64,000 nt of DNA from Peptostreptococcaceae bacterium (GCA_025210335.1 JAOARY010000050.1:1-64000); one strand, 5' to 3'; counted from the first letter of the stretch, positions 45,119-54,643 are shown. Notes: generated by a model from the sequence alone, not told the origin. Numbers and translations: made by a program.

Positions 45119-46024
45119 TTAATTCTCCTGTTTCTTATGAATTTTATGACCACCAAATTTATTTCTCATAGCAGAAATTAATTTATTAGAGTAATTTTCA
45201 TCTATTTTAGAATTATATCTAATAAGTAATGCTTGAGTTATCAAAAAGGCCGGAGATTTTAAATTAAGAGCTTCTAATACAGTCCAAAGCCCTTCTCCTG
45301 AAGAGTCTATTTTTCCTTCTATATTTTCTAATTTTGGATTTGCATCAAGTATATCAACTACTTGTTTTAATAAATAACTTTCAATTATAGAACCATTATT
45401 CCAAACATCTGCTATCTCTTTTAAATTTAAATCAAAATTAGATGTTTCTAGTAATGAAAAACCCTCGCCAATTGATTGCATTATTGCATATTCAATTCCA
45501 TTATGAATCATTTTAACAAAATGCCCCGAACCTGATTCGCCTGTATATACAAATCCATCATCTTTGCAAATATCAGAAAATAAATTTTTTAGATCTTCAA
45601 ATATAGCCTTTTCTCCACCAATCATCATGCAAGCACCATTTCGAGCACCTAAAGTTCCACCGCTTGTTCCAACATCTAAAAAATATATATTTTTTTCTTT
45701 TAGCATTTTAGATCTTCTAATGCTATCTTTATAATTCGAATTACCGCCATCAATTATTACATCTCCTTCATTTAATTTTGGTAATATTTTTTCTAGAACT
45801 TCGTCGATAACTTTTCCAGCAGGAAGCATAAGCCATATAACTTTTATATCATCCAATTTTTTCAAAAGTTCATCTAAAGTAAAAGCACCTTCAAAACCAA
45901 GTTCTACCAATTCTTGAGTTTTAGAGGAACTTCTATTATAAACGACTATATCATAATCATTATCTTTAATATTTAAGGCTAGATTTCTTCCCATTTTTCC
46001 AAGACCAATAAGACCTAATTTCAT
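45119..46024 (-). CDS. gnd: 6-phosphogluconate dehydrogenase, short decarboxylating form
   Basis: The 301-residue enzyme makes ribulose 5-phosphate and CO2. It begins MKLGLIGLGKMGRNLALN, has GGNSNYKDSIRR near residue 94 and FVKMIHNGIEYAIMQ near 168, and ends in the shortened C-terminal domain of the GntZ/YqeC group, which usually prefers NAD. It is the first gene of gnd-zwf-cyclase, with AAGGAGG upstream. Confidence 0.94.
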   Translation of the reverse strand: MKLGLIGLGKMGRNLALNIKDNDYDIVVYNRSSSKTQELVELGFEGAFTLDELLKKLDDIKVIWLMLPAGKVIDEVLEKILPKLNEGDVIIDGGNSNYKDSIRRSKMLKEKNIYFLDVGTSGGTLGARNGACMMIGGEKAIFEDLKNLFSDICKDDGFVYTGESGSGHFVKMIHNGIEYAIMQSIGEGFSLLETSNFDLNLKEIADVWNNGSIIESYLLKQVVDILDANPKLENIEGKIDSSGEGLWTVLEALNLKSPAFLITQALLIRYNSKIDENYSNKLISAMRNKFGGHKIHKKQEN

Positions 46025-46125
46025 AAAAATCCTCCTTTTTAATTTGAATAATCATACCATTAAATGATACCCATAATTAATAAAAAGATAACAAATTAGC
46101 ATAAGGACTTGAGTTTTGATTTAAT

Positions 46126-46167
46126 AAAAAAAGAGCTATTACAATTAGTGCAATAGCTCTTTTTTTT
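46126..46167 (-). terminator. terminator of the polysaccharide deacetylase gene
   Basis: AAAAAAGAGCTATT pairs with AATAGCTCTTTTTT around a ten-base loop, read on the minus strand between the deacetylase and gnd. Confidence 0.9.
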
Positions 46168-47287
46168 AGTATTTTATTATTTCTTTATTTTTAGTAGTAA
46201 CAGTAGAAGATAAAACCTCTTCAAAATTGTTTGGAATAACTATGGTATTTGGATTACCATCACTGATATATCTGATTTGTTTATTTTCATCAAATCTTTT
46301 TAACCAATCATATAATCCAACATCATCAACATTCATCTCACTTGCTCTTACACGGCGTATTTTTGATGAGTTAAAATCTTTATGAAATGGTGATTTATAT
46401 GGATCCCATCCAACTAACAATATAGCATTATTTTTATAATCGATATCTTTATATTTACCTTCTTCAATGAACTTATATAGATTATCTTCTTTTGGATATC
46501 CACCAAAAGGTAATGCTAAAGTATTTACAGAATAATTTGAAACATATTTATTTATAAGCGATATTTCTTTTCCTATAACTTCTTGTATTTTATTTGAATC
46601 TTTTATTTTTGATAAATTATTATGACCTATTGTATGGTTTCCTATATCATAGCCATTTTTAATTAGGTAATTTAATTTATATTCATAATATTTATCTTGA
46701 TTAAATGGATTTGCATTTAAGAAAAATGTAGCTGTCATATTAAAATCCGGATGATTCTTTTTAAATTCATCCATTATTCCTACTGCACAATTTGGATCTA
46801 TTTTAATTTCACCATTTTCTTCAATCACGCTAAAATTATTTTCATTTCCATCATCGAATGTAAATACAACAGGTGTAAATCCATATTCCGTATTTATATT
46901 ACCACTAGCATAATCATTTAAAGATATAGCTCTATATTTTTTTTCATATAAAGTATTTAAATCTTTTTTGAAATTAGCATAAGTTCTTGTCCAAGTAGAT
47001 TCTTCTTCGCCAATTGAATGATACATAAGAACCATGATTTTTCCAAGTTCATTTATCTTATCATTTTTTAATTCTTCATTTGTATATGTTTTTGTCTCTA
47101 TATTTTCTTTTGTTTGGTCTTCCTTAACTAAATTTTCTTGATTATCTTCTTGATTTTCTACAGTTTCAGTAGATATATCATTAGTAGTAGATATTTCATC
47201 AGTTGAAGAAACATTATTACATCCTAATAACATAGATGATATTGCTAAAAATATTACTGTATTTTTTATTATTTTTCTAAATTTCAT
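46166..47287 (-). CDS. polysaccharide deacetylase lipoprotein
   Basis: The 373-residue protein has a lipoprotein signal: MKFRKIIKNTVIF, a hydrophobic stretch, then the lipobox LLGC with Cys23. A Ser/Thr/Glu/Asn-rich linker (about 24-75) follows. The NodB-type domain has TFDDGNENNF near residue 144 and the zinc pair HTIGH near 216. It probably deacetylates peptidoglycan or another wall glycan outside the membrane. It is monocistronic, upstream of gnd on the same strand but separated by a terminator. Confidence 0.9.
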   Translation of the reverse strand: MKFRKIIKNTVIFLAISSMLLGCNNVSSTDEISTTNDISTETVENQEDNQENLVKEDQTKENIETKTYTNEELKNDKINELGKIMVLMYHSIGEEESTWTRTYANFKKDLNTLYEKKYRAISLNDYASGNINTEYGFTPVVFTFDDGNENNFSVIEENGEIKIDPNCAVGIMDEFKKNHPDFNMTATFFLNANPFNQDKYYEYKLNYLIKNGYDIGNHTIGHNNLSKIKDSNKIQEVIGKEISLINKYVSNYSVNTLALPFGGYPKEDNLYKFIEEGKYKDIDYKNNAILLVGWDPYKSPFHKDFNSSKIRRVRASEMNVDDVGLYDWLKRFDENKQIRYISDGNPNTIVIPNNFEEVLSSTVTTKNKEIIKY

Positions 47288-47377
47288 ACAATCATCTCCT
47301 TTATAAAATCTAATTATATTATATCATTGATTATATATATTTCATTATAAATTAGAATTAAATTTATTTTATAAAGT

Positions 47378-47419
47378 AAAAAGGCATTTTAAAGATGGGG
47401 GTCTTTAAAATGCCTTTTT
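47378..47419 (-). terminator. terminator of the FMN oxidoreductase gene
   Basis: A perfect 18-bp stem (47378-47395 with 47402-47419) with a G-rich loop and A/T ends. Confidence 0.92.
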
Positions 47420-47505
47420 GGGGGTTTATATATAAATATATGGGGTTATTGAGATATTAATTTTATCATAAAAAAAGAATTTTGTATACAGTTTTAATAA
47501 ATTTA

Positions 47506-48576
47506 TTACAAATATTCTAAGGTTTCTTCTAAAAGATTATCCATTAAATCACTAACTGATACAATTGTATCTATTCTATAGGTATTAGAACCCGCAAATA
47601 ATAGCCCATTATCAACATCACCTTTAACTGAATTTATAAGAGCTTTTGATATACAATAAGGTGCTGTTTTAGGATTACATCCTTTTAAACATCTATAACA
47701 TTTTGTTATTTTCTCTTTTTCTTGTTCTATTTTTTCTATAAAATTATTTTTTATAGCACGACCTGGCATTCCAAGTGGGCTTTTTATTACTTTTATTTTT
47801 TCTTTTAAACTATCAATATAAGCTTTTTTAAAATTAATATGAGCATCACATTCATCTGTTGCAACAAATCTAGATCCCATTTGTACTCCACTTGCACCTA
47901 ATTTTAAAAATTTAGCAATATCTTTTCCATCAAAAATACCACCAGCAGCTATTACAGGTATTTTAACATTGTATTTTTCTTGGAATGGTTTTATTGCATC
48001 TAAAACTTCAGTAACTAGTTCTTCTAAAGATGGCAGAGGTGATTTTGATAAAGTTTCTTCACTAAAACCTAAATGGCCACCTGCTAAAGGTCCCTCAACT
48101 ATAAGAGCATCAGGTAAGTAATCGTATTTTCTTTTCCATGATTTTGTTATTGTTGAAGCAGCTTTTCCAGATGATACAATTGGTATGATTTTAGTATTAC
48201 TTCCTTTTACTAAACCAGGTAAGCTTAGTGGTAGACCAGCTCCTGATATTATAACATCAACCTTTTCTTTAACAGCAGCTAAGACCATTTCTTTATAATT
48301 ATTAGCAGCACTAAGCATATTAATTCCAATTGGATTTTTTGTAAGAGCTTTTGCTTTTTTAATTTCTTTTATAAGACCTGTTAAATTAGCATTATCATTA
48401 TCCTTTTCAAAATTATCTTCCTCGTATCCAATTTGTACGGCTGATATGATACCAAGCCCACCTTTATTAGATACTGCACTTGCTAAAGAACTTTTTGATA
48501 CACCAATACCCATACCACCTTGAATTATAGGTATTTTTATAGATATATTCCCTAAATTTAAAGAATTTAATTTCAT
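47506..48576 (-). CDS. NAD(P)H-dependent flavin oxidoreductase (nitronate monooxygenase/FabK-like)
   Basis: The 356-residue TIM-barrel protein has IIQGGMGIGVSKSSLASAV near residue 16, VEGPLAGGHLGF near 160 and the FMN phosphate site ASGVQMGSRFVATDEC near 230. Nitronate monooxygenases and enoyl-ACP reductase II (FabK) share this fold. A C-terminal region with CYRCLKGCNP near 292 adds cysteines that are common in the oxidoreductase subgroup. No fatty-acid genes lie beside it, so I do not call it FabK. ATG follows AAGGAG. Confidence 0.88.
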   Translation of the reverse strand: MKLNSLNLGNISIKIPIIQGGMGIGVSKSSLASAVSNKGGLGIISAVQIGYEEDNFEKDNDNANLTGLIKEIKKAKALTKNPIGINMLSAANNYKEMVLAAVKEKVDVIISGAGLPLSLPGLVKGSNTKIIPIVSSGKAASTITKSWKRKYDYLPDALIVEGPLAGGHLGFSEETLSKSPLPSLEELVTEVLDAIKPFQEKYNVKIPVIAAGGIFDGKDIAKFLKLGASGVQMGSRFVATDECDAHINFKKAYIDSLKEKIKVIKSPLGMPGRAIKNNFIEKIEQEKEKITKCYRCLKGCNPKTAPYCISKALINSVKGDVDNGLLFAGSNTYRIDTIVSVSDLMDNLLEETLEYL

Positions 48577-48720
48577 TTTTAATTCTCAACTCCTTAAAAA
48601 TTATTATGAGATAATAATACCACATACTAAAAATTAATTAAACATATTTCGCAAAAATAAAAATAAAAAACCGTTATTTTGTAAAGAATTATTAAAAAAT
48701 ATAGAAATATCAGAAAAAAA

Positions 48721-48729
48721 TGTTATAAT
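48721..48729 (+). promoter_or_regulatory. extended -10 promoter of pepT
   Basis: TGTTATAAT lies 55 bases before the pepT start; the -35 region is poor, as is usual with a TGn extension. Confidence 0.6.
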
Positions 48730-48783
48730 GATTGTGTAAAATATTTTTGATATATAAAACTTTTATAATTAGGGGGTAATTAT

Positions 48784-50013
48784 ATGAAGAAGAATGTTAA
48801 GGAAAGATTTTTGGAGTACATAAAATGGGATACTAAATCAGATGAGGAAAATTTAAACTGTCCAAGTTCAAATGGACAAATGGAATTTGCAAAGTTTTTA
48901 GTTGAAGAGATAAAAAATATTGGTATTAAAGATGTATCATTGGATGAAAATGGTTATATAATAGCAAATATAGAAGGGGAATTAAAAAATGTTCCTAAAG
49001 TAGCTTTTATAGCTCATATGGACACTGCTCCTGATATGGATGGTAAATGCATTGATCCTCAAATAATAGAAAATTACAATGGTGAAGATATAATATTAAA
49101 TAAGGAAAATAATATTATATTATCAAATAGAGATTTTCCTGAACTTAAGAATTACAAAGGAAAAACTTTAATAACAACAAGAGGAAATACATTACTTGGT
49201 GCAGATGATAAAGCTGGTATAAGTGAGATAATTACTGCTGTTGAAAATATAATAAATAGTGATTTAAAACATGGTGATATTAAAATTGCATTTACACCTG
49301 ATGAAGAAATTGGACGTGGGGCAGATAAGTTTAATGTAGAAAAACTAGATGCAGATTTTGCGTATACTATAGATGGTGGAGAAATTGGAGAACTTGAATA
49401 TGAAAACTTTAATGCTGCTGTTTGTAAAATTGCTATAAATGGTAGAAATGTTCATCCTGGTTCAGCTAAAGATAAAATGGTAAATTCAATAGAACTTGCT
49501 ATGGAATTTAATTCTATGTTGCCAAATGTTCAAAAACCAGAACATACTGAGCATTATGAAGGATTTTATCATTTGATAGATTTTAAAGGTAGTGTTGAAA
49601 AAACAGATTTGACATATATAATAAGAGATCATTGTATGGATAAATTCAATAAGAAAAAAGAATTAATAGAAGATGTTACTAAATACCTAGGTATAAAATA
49701 TGAAAATGCTAAGATTGATGTAAATTTAAAAGATCAATATTATAATATGAAAGAAAAAATTGAACCTGTAAAATACATTGTGGATATAGCTAAGGAAGCT
49801 ATGATTGATGCACAAGTAGAGCCTAATATAAAACCTATAAGAGGAGGAACTGATGGAGCGAGACTTTCATTTATGGGTCTGCCAACTCCGAATATATTTA
49901 CAGGTGGTCATAATTTCCATGGTAAATATGAATATATACCAGTTGAATCAATGGAAAAAACAGTAGAAGTTATATCAAATATAGTTAAAAATGTTTCAAA
50001 ATTAAGCAAATAA
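48784..50013 (+). CDS. pepT: peptidase T (tripeptide aminopeptidase)
   Basis: PepT is a cytoplasmic M20 dizinc peptidase that releases N-terminal residues from tripeptides. The 409-residue protein has AFIAHMDTAPDMDG near residue 77 (metal His and Asp), LLGADDKAGISEI near 138 (bridging Asp), FTPDEEIGRGADKF near 170 (catalytic Glu) and FTGGHNFHGKYEYIP near 378. ATG follows GGGGG. It stands between a promoter and a terminator. Confidence 0.96.
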   Translation: MKKNVKERFLEYIKWDTKSDEENLNCPSSNGQMEFAKFLVEEIKNIGIKDVSLDENGYIIANIEGELKNVPKVAFIAHMDTAPDMDGKCIDPQIIENYNGEDIILNKENNIILSNRDFPELKNYKGKTLITTRGNTLLGADDKAGISEIITAVENIINSDLKHGDIKIAFTPDEEIGRGADKFNVEKLDADFAYTIDGGEIGELEYENFNAAVCKIAINGRNVHPGSAKDKMVNSIELAMEFNSMLPNVQKPEHTEHYEGFYHLIDFKGSVEKTDLTYIIRDHCMDKFNKKKELIEDVTKYLGIKYENAKIDVNLKDQYYNMKEKIEPVKYIVDIAKEAMIDAQVEPNIKPIRGGTDGARLSFMGLPTPNIFTGGHNFHGKYEYIPVESMEKTVEVISNIVKNVSKLSK

Positions 50014-50041
50014 TTAAACATATAAAATATGGACATAAAAG

Positions 50042-50085
50042 CCTTTGAAGATAAATTTTAAGATTTATTTTTAAAGGTTTTTTTG
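50042..50085 (+). terminator. terminator of pepT
   Basis: CCTTTGAAGATAAAT pairs with ATTTATTTTTAAAGG with small mismatches, then a run of T. Confidence 0.8.
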
Positions 50086-50180
50086 TTTTTCTATGTTAAA
50101 ATATTAATAATATCTTTTTTGGTTTAAATTGATGAATTTTAGGTATAAATAAAATGTTTGTGTAAAGTGGGAGTGTAAGA

Positions 50181-50435
50181 ATGTTTTTTAAAATTTATTT
50201 AATTATTATTAACGTGGTAGCATTTTTTGTTGTCAAAAGTGATAAAAGAAAAGCAATTAAAAATAAGTTTAGAATAAGTGAAAAAAATTTATTTTTAATT
50301 TCAATTTTAGGAGGGAGTATAGGATTTTATATTGGAATGAATTATTTTAGACATAAGACAAATAAGACTAAATTTAAAATAGGCATACCTTTTTTAATGC
50401 TTGTTCAGATTATTCTTTTATCATTCTTTGTTTAA
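50181..50435 (+). CDS. DUF1294 small membrane protein (YsdA-like)
   Basis: The 84-residue protein has an N-terminal hydrophobic helix, a basic stretch with SDKRKAIKNKFRISE, a second helix with LGGSIGFYIGM and the conserved HKTNKTKFKIGIP, then a C-terminal helix. This pattern is DUF1294, function unknown. It is 24 bases upstream of the degenerate GGDEF gene. Confidence 0.85.
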   Translation: MFFKIYLIIINVVAFFVVKSDKRKAIKNKFRISEKNLFLISILGGSIGFYIGMNYFRHKTNKTKFKIGIPFLMLVQIILLSFFV

Positions 50436-50459
50436 TGTTTTTTTAAGAAGGTGGGGTAA

Positions 50460-51296
50460 ATGTTTTTTAAAGATTATTTTGACGGTGATTTTTTGCATTT
50501 TGAATGGAATAAGAACTTAGATCTTGTATATAAAAGGAATATATCAAAAGAGGATTTAAATGAATTTAAAAAATTTTTTAATTTAAAAGATTTTTTAAAT
50601 TCAAATTGTATACAAAAAAATAAGAGTGTTTTTTTAAAAGAAAGTGGAGAGATGTTTAAATTTTTATTAAAAAAAGAGGGAAATTTAAAATTATTGGGTC
50701 ATAAAATTACATATGATGATATTTTAAATTTTGATATCAAACAAAGCGAAACAAATGTTTGTAAAAAAGATGATTTTTTATCAAATAGCTTTAAAAAAGA
50801 AATTTCTTTGAATGATGAAATAGAAAAATTACAATTTATATTAAAAAAGCAAAAGAAATTCATAAAAGCACAAAAGGAAATATTCCAAAATATAAGCATA
50901 GTAGATCCTGTAACGATGTTATATAATAGAAAATATTTTTATGAAAAGCTTGAAAGTGAGCTCTTAAAAGCAAAAGCCTTTGAGTATAAAATAATGAAAA
51001 CTTATTTAAAAGTGAGGAATTTAAAAGAGTTAAATAAAGAAAAAGGCGTGTATTATGCAGATGATATATTAAAGACAATATCAAAAAGTATCAAAAAGAG
51101 AAGTAGAAAAGATTTAGACTATTCTTTTAGAATTGGGTCTAAAGAATTTATAATAATTAGCAAAGACATAGATATTAAGGATTTACAAATTAAGTATGAT
51201 GATATGGCAAAAGAGCTAAAAAACAAGAGAAATATAGATTTAATGATGAATATAAATGAGATTGATTTAGAACAAAATCTTGAAAATATAATATAA
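50460..51296 (+). CDS. degenerate GGDEF-like protein
   Basis: The 278-residue protein ends in a GGDEF-type fold: DPVTMLYNRKYFYEKLESEL near residue 153 matches the D-x-L-T-x-L-x-N-R-R opening, but the signature is RIGSKEF near 224 instead of R-x-G-G-D-E-F. Loss of the central G and D predicts no diguanylate cyclase activity. The N-terminal 130 residues are not recognised; a short coiled coil (about 118-145) joins the parts. ATG follows GGTGGGG. Confidence 0.75.
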   Translation: MFFKDYFDGDFLHFEWNKNLDLVYKRNISKEDLNEFKKFFNLKDFLNSNCIQKNKSVFLKESGEMFKFLLKKEGNLKLLGHKITYDDILNFDIKQSETNVCKKDDFLSNSFKKEISLNDEIEKLQFILKKQKKFIKAQKEIFQNISIVDPVTMLYNRKYFYEKLESELLKAKAFEYKIMKTYLKVRNLKELNKEKGVYYADDILKTISKSIKKRSRKDLDYSFRIGSKEFIIISKDIDIKDLQIKYDDMAKELKNKRNIDLMMNINEIDLEQNLENII

Positions 51297-51337
51297 ACTT
51301 TTAAAAGAAAACGATTTTTAAAAATAAATAATAGCAT

Positions 51338-51382
51338 TTAGCATATAAATTTAAATATATTATAAATTTATATGCTAAATTA
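51338..51382 (+). terminator. long hairpin after the GGDEF-like gene
   Basis: A perfect 18-bp stem (51338-51355 with 51365-51382) with a nine-base loop. No strong T run follows on the plus strand, so it may be a processing or stability element and not a classical terminator. Confidence 0.5.
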
Positions 51383-51504
51383 ATTTAATCGTAAAATTTA
51401 GCTTAAAAACACCTTGTTTAGACTTATATAGAGTTTTACTTATTTTATTAATAGCAATATTATAGAATATGTTGAAATTTTAATAAGGCAAAGAGGTGTT
51501 TTTT

Positions 51505-52704
51505 ATGTTTAGTTTTAATTTAGCTACGTATATGAATCCGTTTATGAGCATATCGATAGCATTAATTGTAGGAATATTATTTGGGCAATTGGTTAATAAA
51601 TTTAAAATACCAGCTGTTGCTGGGTATATAATCGCAGGACTTATAATAGGAATTTCTGGTTTAAAAATTATTGATGATAATATGATAGAAACAGTATCAT
51701 TCATAAGTGATTTTGCACTTGGAATAGTAGCTTTTAATATAGGTAGTGAACTTAAATTCTCAAAGGTAAAAAAGCTTGGGAAATCTATATTTACAATAGC
51801 TTTATTTGAGGCTTTTGGAGCATTTTTATTAGTGAGTCTATCTACATATTTTTTAATAAGAGATATAGGTATAGCAATAATTTTGGGTGCAGTATCATCA
51901 GCAACAGCACCAGCAGCTACTGTTATGGTATTAAAAGAATATAAATCAAAAGGAGATTTAACAAGTACTTTACTTGGAGTAGTTGCAGTTGATGATGGGA
52001 TTTGTCTTATTATATACGCATTAGCATCATCTATTGCGAAAGTATTTATATTAAATGAACATATAACAGCATACAAGGTTGTATTTCATCCTGTAATAGA
52101 GATTGTTTTTTCGATAGTTTCAGGAGGATTACTTGGTATAATGCTATCATTCTTTATGAGTAAAGCTAAGAAAAATAGTGAAATATTAAGTTTTTGTATA
52201 GGATTTATAATTCTTTGTGTAGGAATAGCACTAAAGTTTAAATTATCACCACTTTTATGTGCAATGTCATTAGGTATTTTGGTTGCTAATGTATCTAATA
52301 AATCAAGAATTGTATTTGATGGACTTGAAAAATTTTCACCACCTGTAATTGGAGTATTTTTCGTAATGGCTGGTTCAAGATTAGATATATCATTACTTCC
52401 TAAGATAGGAACTATAGGAGTATTTTATTTAGTCTTTAGAATAATAGGTAAGGTATTTGGAGCTTCATTTGGAGCAAGATTATCAAAATCTCCAGAAAAT
52501 GTTAAGAAATATATAGGTTATGGATTATTGTCTCAAGTTGGGGTTGCAGTTGGTTTAGCTATTATAGTCAGCAAAGAATTTGCGGGAACTGATCTTGGTA
52601 GTATGGTAATTACAATATTACTTGCAACGACGATAATAACAGAAATAATAGGACCAATAGCTACAAAAACAGTTATATTAAAATCTGGAGAAGCAAAAAA
52701 TTAA
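51505..52704 (+). CDS. cation:proton antiporter (CPA2/KefB-like)
   Basis: The 399-residue protein has eleven or twelve membrane segments of the Na+/H+ exchanger fold, with VAGYIIAGLIIGISGLKII near residue 36, LGAVSSATAPAATVMVL near 130 and the aspartate pair VAVDDGICL near 158. It lacks a C-terminal RCK domain. A PII-like small protein is encoded 21 bases downstream and may replace that regulatory role. The ATG follows AGAGGTG; a GTG at 51496 is part of that site. Confidence 0.9.
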   Translation: MFSFNLATYMNPFMSISIALIVGILFGQLVNKFKIPAVAGYIIAGLIIGISGLKIIDDNMIETVSFISDFALGIVAFNIGSELKFSKVKKLGKSIFTIALFEAFGAFLLVSLSTYFLIRDIGIAIILGAVSSATAPAATVMVLKEYKSKGDLTSTLLGVVAVDDGICLIIYALASSIAKVFILNEHITAYKVVFHPVIEIVFSIVSGGLLGIMLSFFMSKAKKNSEILSFCIGFIILCVGIALKFKLSPLLCAMSLGILVANVSNKSRIVFDGLEKFSPPVIGVFFVMAGSRLDISLLPKIGTIGVFYLVFRIIGKVFGASFGARLSKSPENVKKYIGYGLLSQVGVAVGLAIIVSKEFAGTDLGSMVITILLATTIITEIIGPIATKTVILKSGEAKN

Positions 52705-52725
52705 TTTTATAAGAGGGTGACTTTC

Positions 52726-53073
52726 TTGAACAATAAATATGCATTATTTCTTATATTAAATGATGTTGATAAATTAGATGTTATTTTGGAAAAATTATTT
52801 GAAATTAAAGTGGGTGCAACGGTTGTAGATGGTGTAGGTATGAGTAAGATGCTTATAGATCACGATGTTGAAATACCTCTATTTTCAAGTATAAGAAAAT
52901 TAATTGATGGAGATAGACCATTTAACAAAATTATAATGAGTGTAATAAGAGATGAAAATAAATTAAATACAGCAAAAGATATAATAATGAAAGAGCTTGA
53001 TGGCATAAAAAATCCAGGTGTTGGATTTATGTTTATAATGCCTGTTATAGAATGTTATGGATTTGGTGTTTAG
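52726..53073 (+). CDS. PII-like small protein, partner of the antiporter
   Basis: The 115-residue protein has a PII-like alpha/beta layout: a first strand YALFLILND, a helix LDVILEKLFEIKVGATVVDGVGMS, a central charged region and a final strand MFIMPVIECYGFGV. Residues of the PII T-loop and B-loop are not clearly present, so nucleotide binding is uncertain. TTG 52726 follows AGAGGGTG. Its position after the antiporter suggests control of that transporter, as is known for other PII-like/transporter pairs. Similarity is from pattern reading only. Confidence 0.6.
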   Translation: MNNKYALFLILNDVDKLDVILEKLFEIKVGATVVDGVGMSKMLIDHDVEIPLFSSIRKLIDGDRPFNKIIMSVIRDENKLNTAKDIIMKELDGIKNPGVGFMFIMPVIECYGFGV

Positions 53074-53082
53074 GATAAAGAT

Positions 53083-53126
53083 AAAAAAAGATTAAAAACC
53101 TTATAAGGTTTTTAATCTTTTTTTTT
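53083..53126. terminator. bidirectional terminator
   Basis: AAAAGATTAAAAACCTT and AAGGTTTTTAATCTTTT pair around AT, with T runs on both strands, between converging genes. Confidence 0.93.
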
Positions 53127-53667
53127 AATATTCTAAGACTTGGATAATTGATTTTGTATTTATGTCTATAAGAGATATATGTGAATCATCTATTATTGCT
53201 ACTGAATGACTGTCATCTTTAGGTAAAGATGTACTACCAGGATTTAAAACAATTAAATTATTATCTTTTCTTAATTCTTTTATATGAGTATGACCATAGA
53301 TGAATATATCGCAATTTAAGTTTTTAGCTTGAGCAATAAGTTCATTTAATGGTTTTTTATATCCATGACATAGAAATATTTTTTTTCCTTCTATACTTAA
53401 AAATACATAAGGGCTTTGTATTGGATGATTTAAAACCATCTGGTCAACATCACTATCACAATTTCCTCTTGTAAAGAATAAATTATCTAAATCATTTATT
53501 TTATTTGCAACACTTTTTGGGTCATAGCCTTTAGGTAAAGGATTTCTAGGTCCATGATATAATATATCACCACCATGAATTATATAATCACAATCATTTA
53601 ATACTTCAAAAGCTTTTTCAACATAAAAAAAACTCCCATGTGTATCGCTTAAAACACCAATTTTCAT
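53125..53667 (-). CDS. YfcE-type metallophosphoesterase
   Basis: The 180-residue protein has the calcineurin-like motifs: SDTHGSF near residue 7, GGDILYHG near 32, GNCD near 67, CHGYK near 94 and GHTHIKE near 120. It belongs to the MJ0936/YfcE group, phosphodiesterases with Mn preference and uncertain physiological substrate. The ATG follows AGGAGGG. It is the second gene after nadK on the minus strand, 11 bases away. Confidence 0.92.
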   Translation of the reverse strand: MKIGVLSDTHGSFFYVEKAFEVLNDCDYIIHGGDILYHGPRNPLPKGYDPKSVANKINDLDNLFFTRGNCDSDVDQMVLNHPIQSPYVFLSIEGKKIFLCHGYKKPLNELIAQAKNLNCDIFIYGHTHIKELRKDNNLIVLNPGSTSLPKDDSHSVAIIDDSHISLIDINTKSIIQVLEY

Positions 53668-53678
53668 AATTAACCCTC

Positions 53679-54479
53679 CTATAAGAATTTTTCAGACACT
53701 TTAGTCCAAAAATCGTAATCTTTAAATCTAAGCAGATTTATATCCATTTGAGATGTTGTTATCTCTATTTTTACTATTTCTTCATGTTTATGCTCTATTC
53801 CATCTGCACTAACTAAAATTGAATTTTCAAATCTATATTCTGGAAAAATTTTTATTGTAGCATCATGCGGTAAGATTACACTCGATGTAAAAGATCTATA
53901 TGCATTTGTATTTATGGGAGATAAAGGTGTAATTTGCAATACCTTTATAGATGGGTCGACTATGCTTCCGCCTGATGAATAATTATAAGCGGTTGAACCA
54001 GAAGGTGTTGATATGATTATACCATCTCCACTAAAATTCTGAATCATTTTATCATTTACAGATATATTCATGTGTATTGTTCTTGATTTGTCACCTTTTA
54101 TTACAATTTCATTTATACCAATTGCATTTACACAATGAGTTCTTGTGCAAATAGAAGCTTCCACTGGATTTATTTTTTGTATATAATATTCTTTTTTTAA
54201 ATATAAATCTAAGAAAGTATCAATATTATATGGATAAACTTCTTGAAAGAAACCTAAATGTCCAGTGTTTATACCAACAAAAGGCATTTGAGGAAAATCA
54301 TAATTTCTTACAGCATTCAAAAAAGAGCCATCTCCACCAATACAGATTGAAAGCTGAGCATTATCATCAAATTCTTTTGGAATTTTAAAATCTAAAGAAT
54401 TTAATTTACTTATTAAATTTTTTTCTACTATTTTAGATTTTTCACTATTATTACTTAAAATATTTATAAGCTTTTGCAT
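53679..54479 (-). CDS. nadK: NAD kinase
   Basis: The kinase makes NADP from NAD. The 266-residue protein has the GGDGSFL motif near residue 48, INTGHLGFF near 72 and STPSGSTAYNYSSGG near 160, all diagnostic. The start ATG at 54479 follows CGGAGGAA. The frame is open 60 codons further, but that segment is hydrophobic and lacks a site, so it is excluded. Divergent from the chorismate mutase gene. Confidence 0.95.
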   Translation of the reverse strand: MQKLINILSNNSEKSKIVEKNLISKLNSLDFKIPKEFDDNAQLSICIGGDGSFLNAVRNYDFPQMPFVGINTGHLGFFQEVYPYNIDTFLDLYLKKEYYIQKINPVEASICTRTHCVNAIGINEIVIKGDKSRTIHMNISVNDKMIQNFSGDGIIISTPSGSTAYNYSSGGSIVDPSIKVLQITPLSPINTNAYRSFTSSVILPHDATIKIFPEYRFENSILVSADGIEHKHEEIVKIEITTSQMDINLLRFKDYDFWTKVSEKFL

Positions 54480-54643
54480 TTTATTCCTCCGTAATAAACT
54501 TATATATACTATAATACACAAGCTTATTCTAACTAACAAGTTTTTTATAATAAAAAGTTGAATAATGATGAATATAAGTGTAAAATTATTTAGTAAAATA
54601 CTAATTTTTTTAGATGGGTTATGATTTTGAAAGGACGATTTAA

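Noticed and set aside
51480-52076. 198-codon frame antisense to the antiporter gene
   Set aside because: Shadow of a hydrophobic coding region with low-complexity content and no start context.
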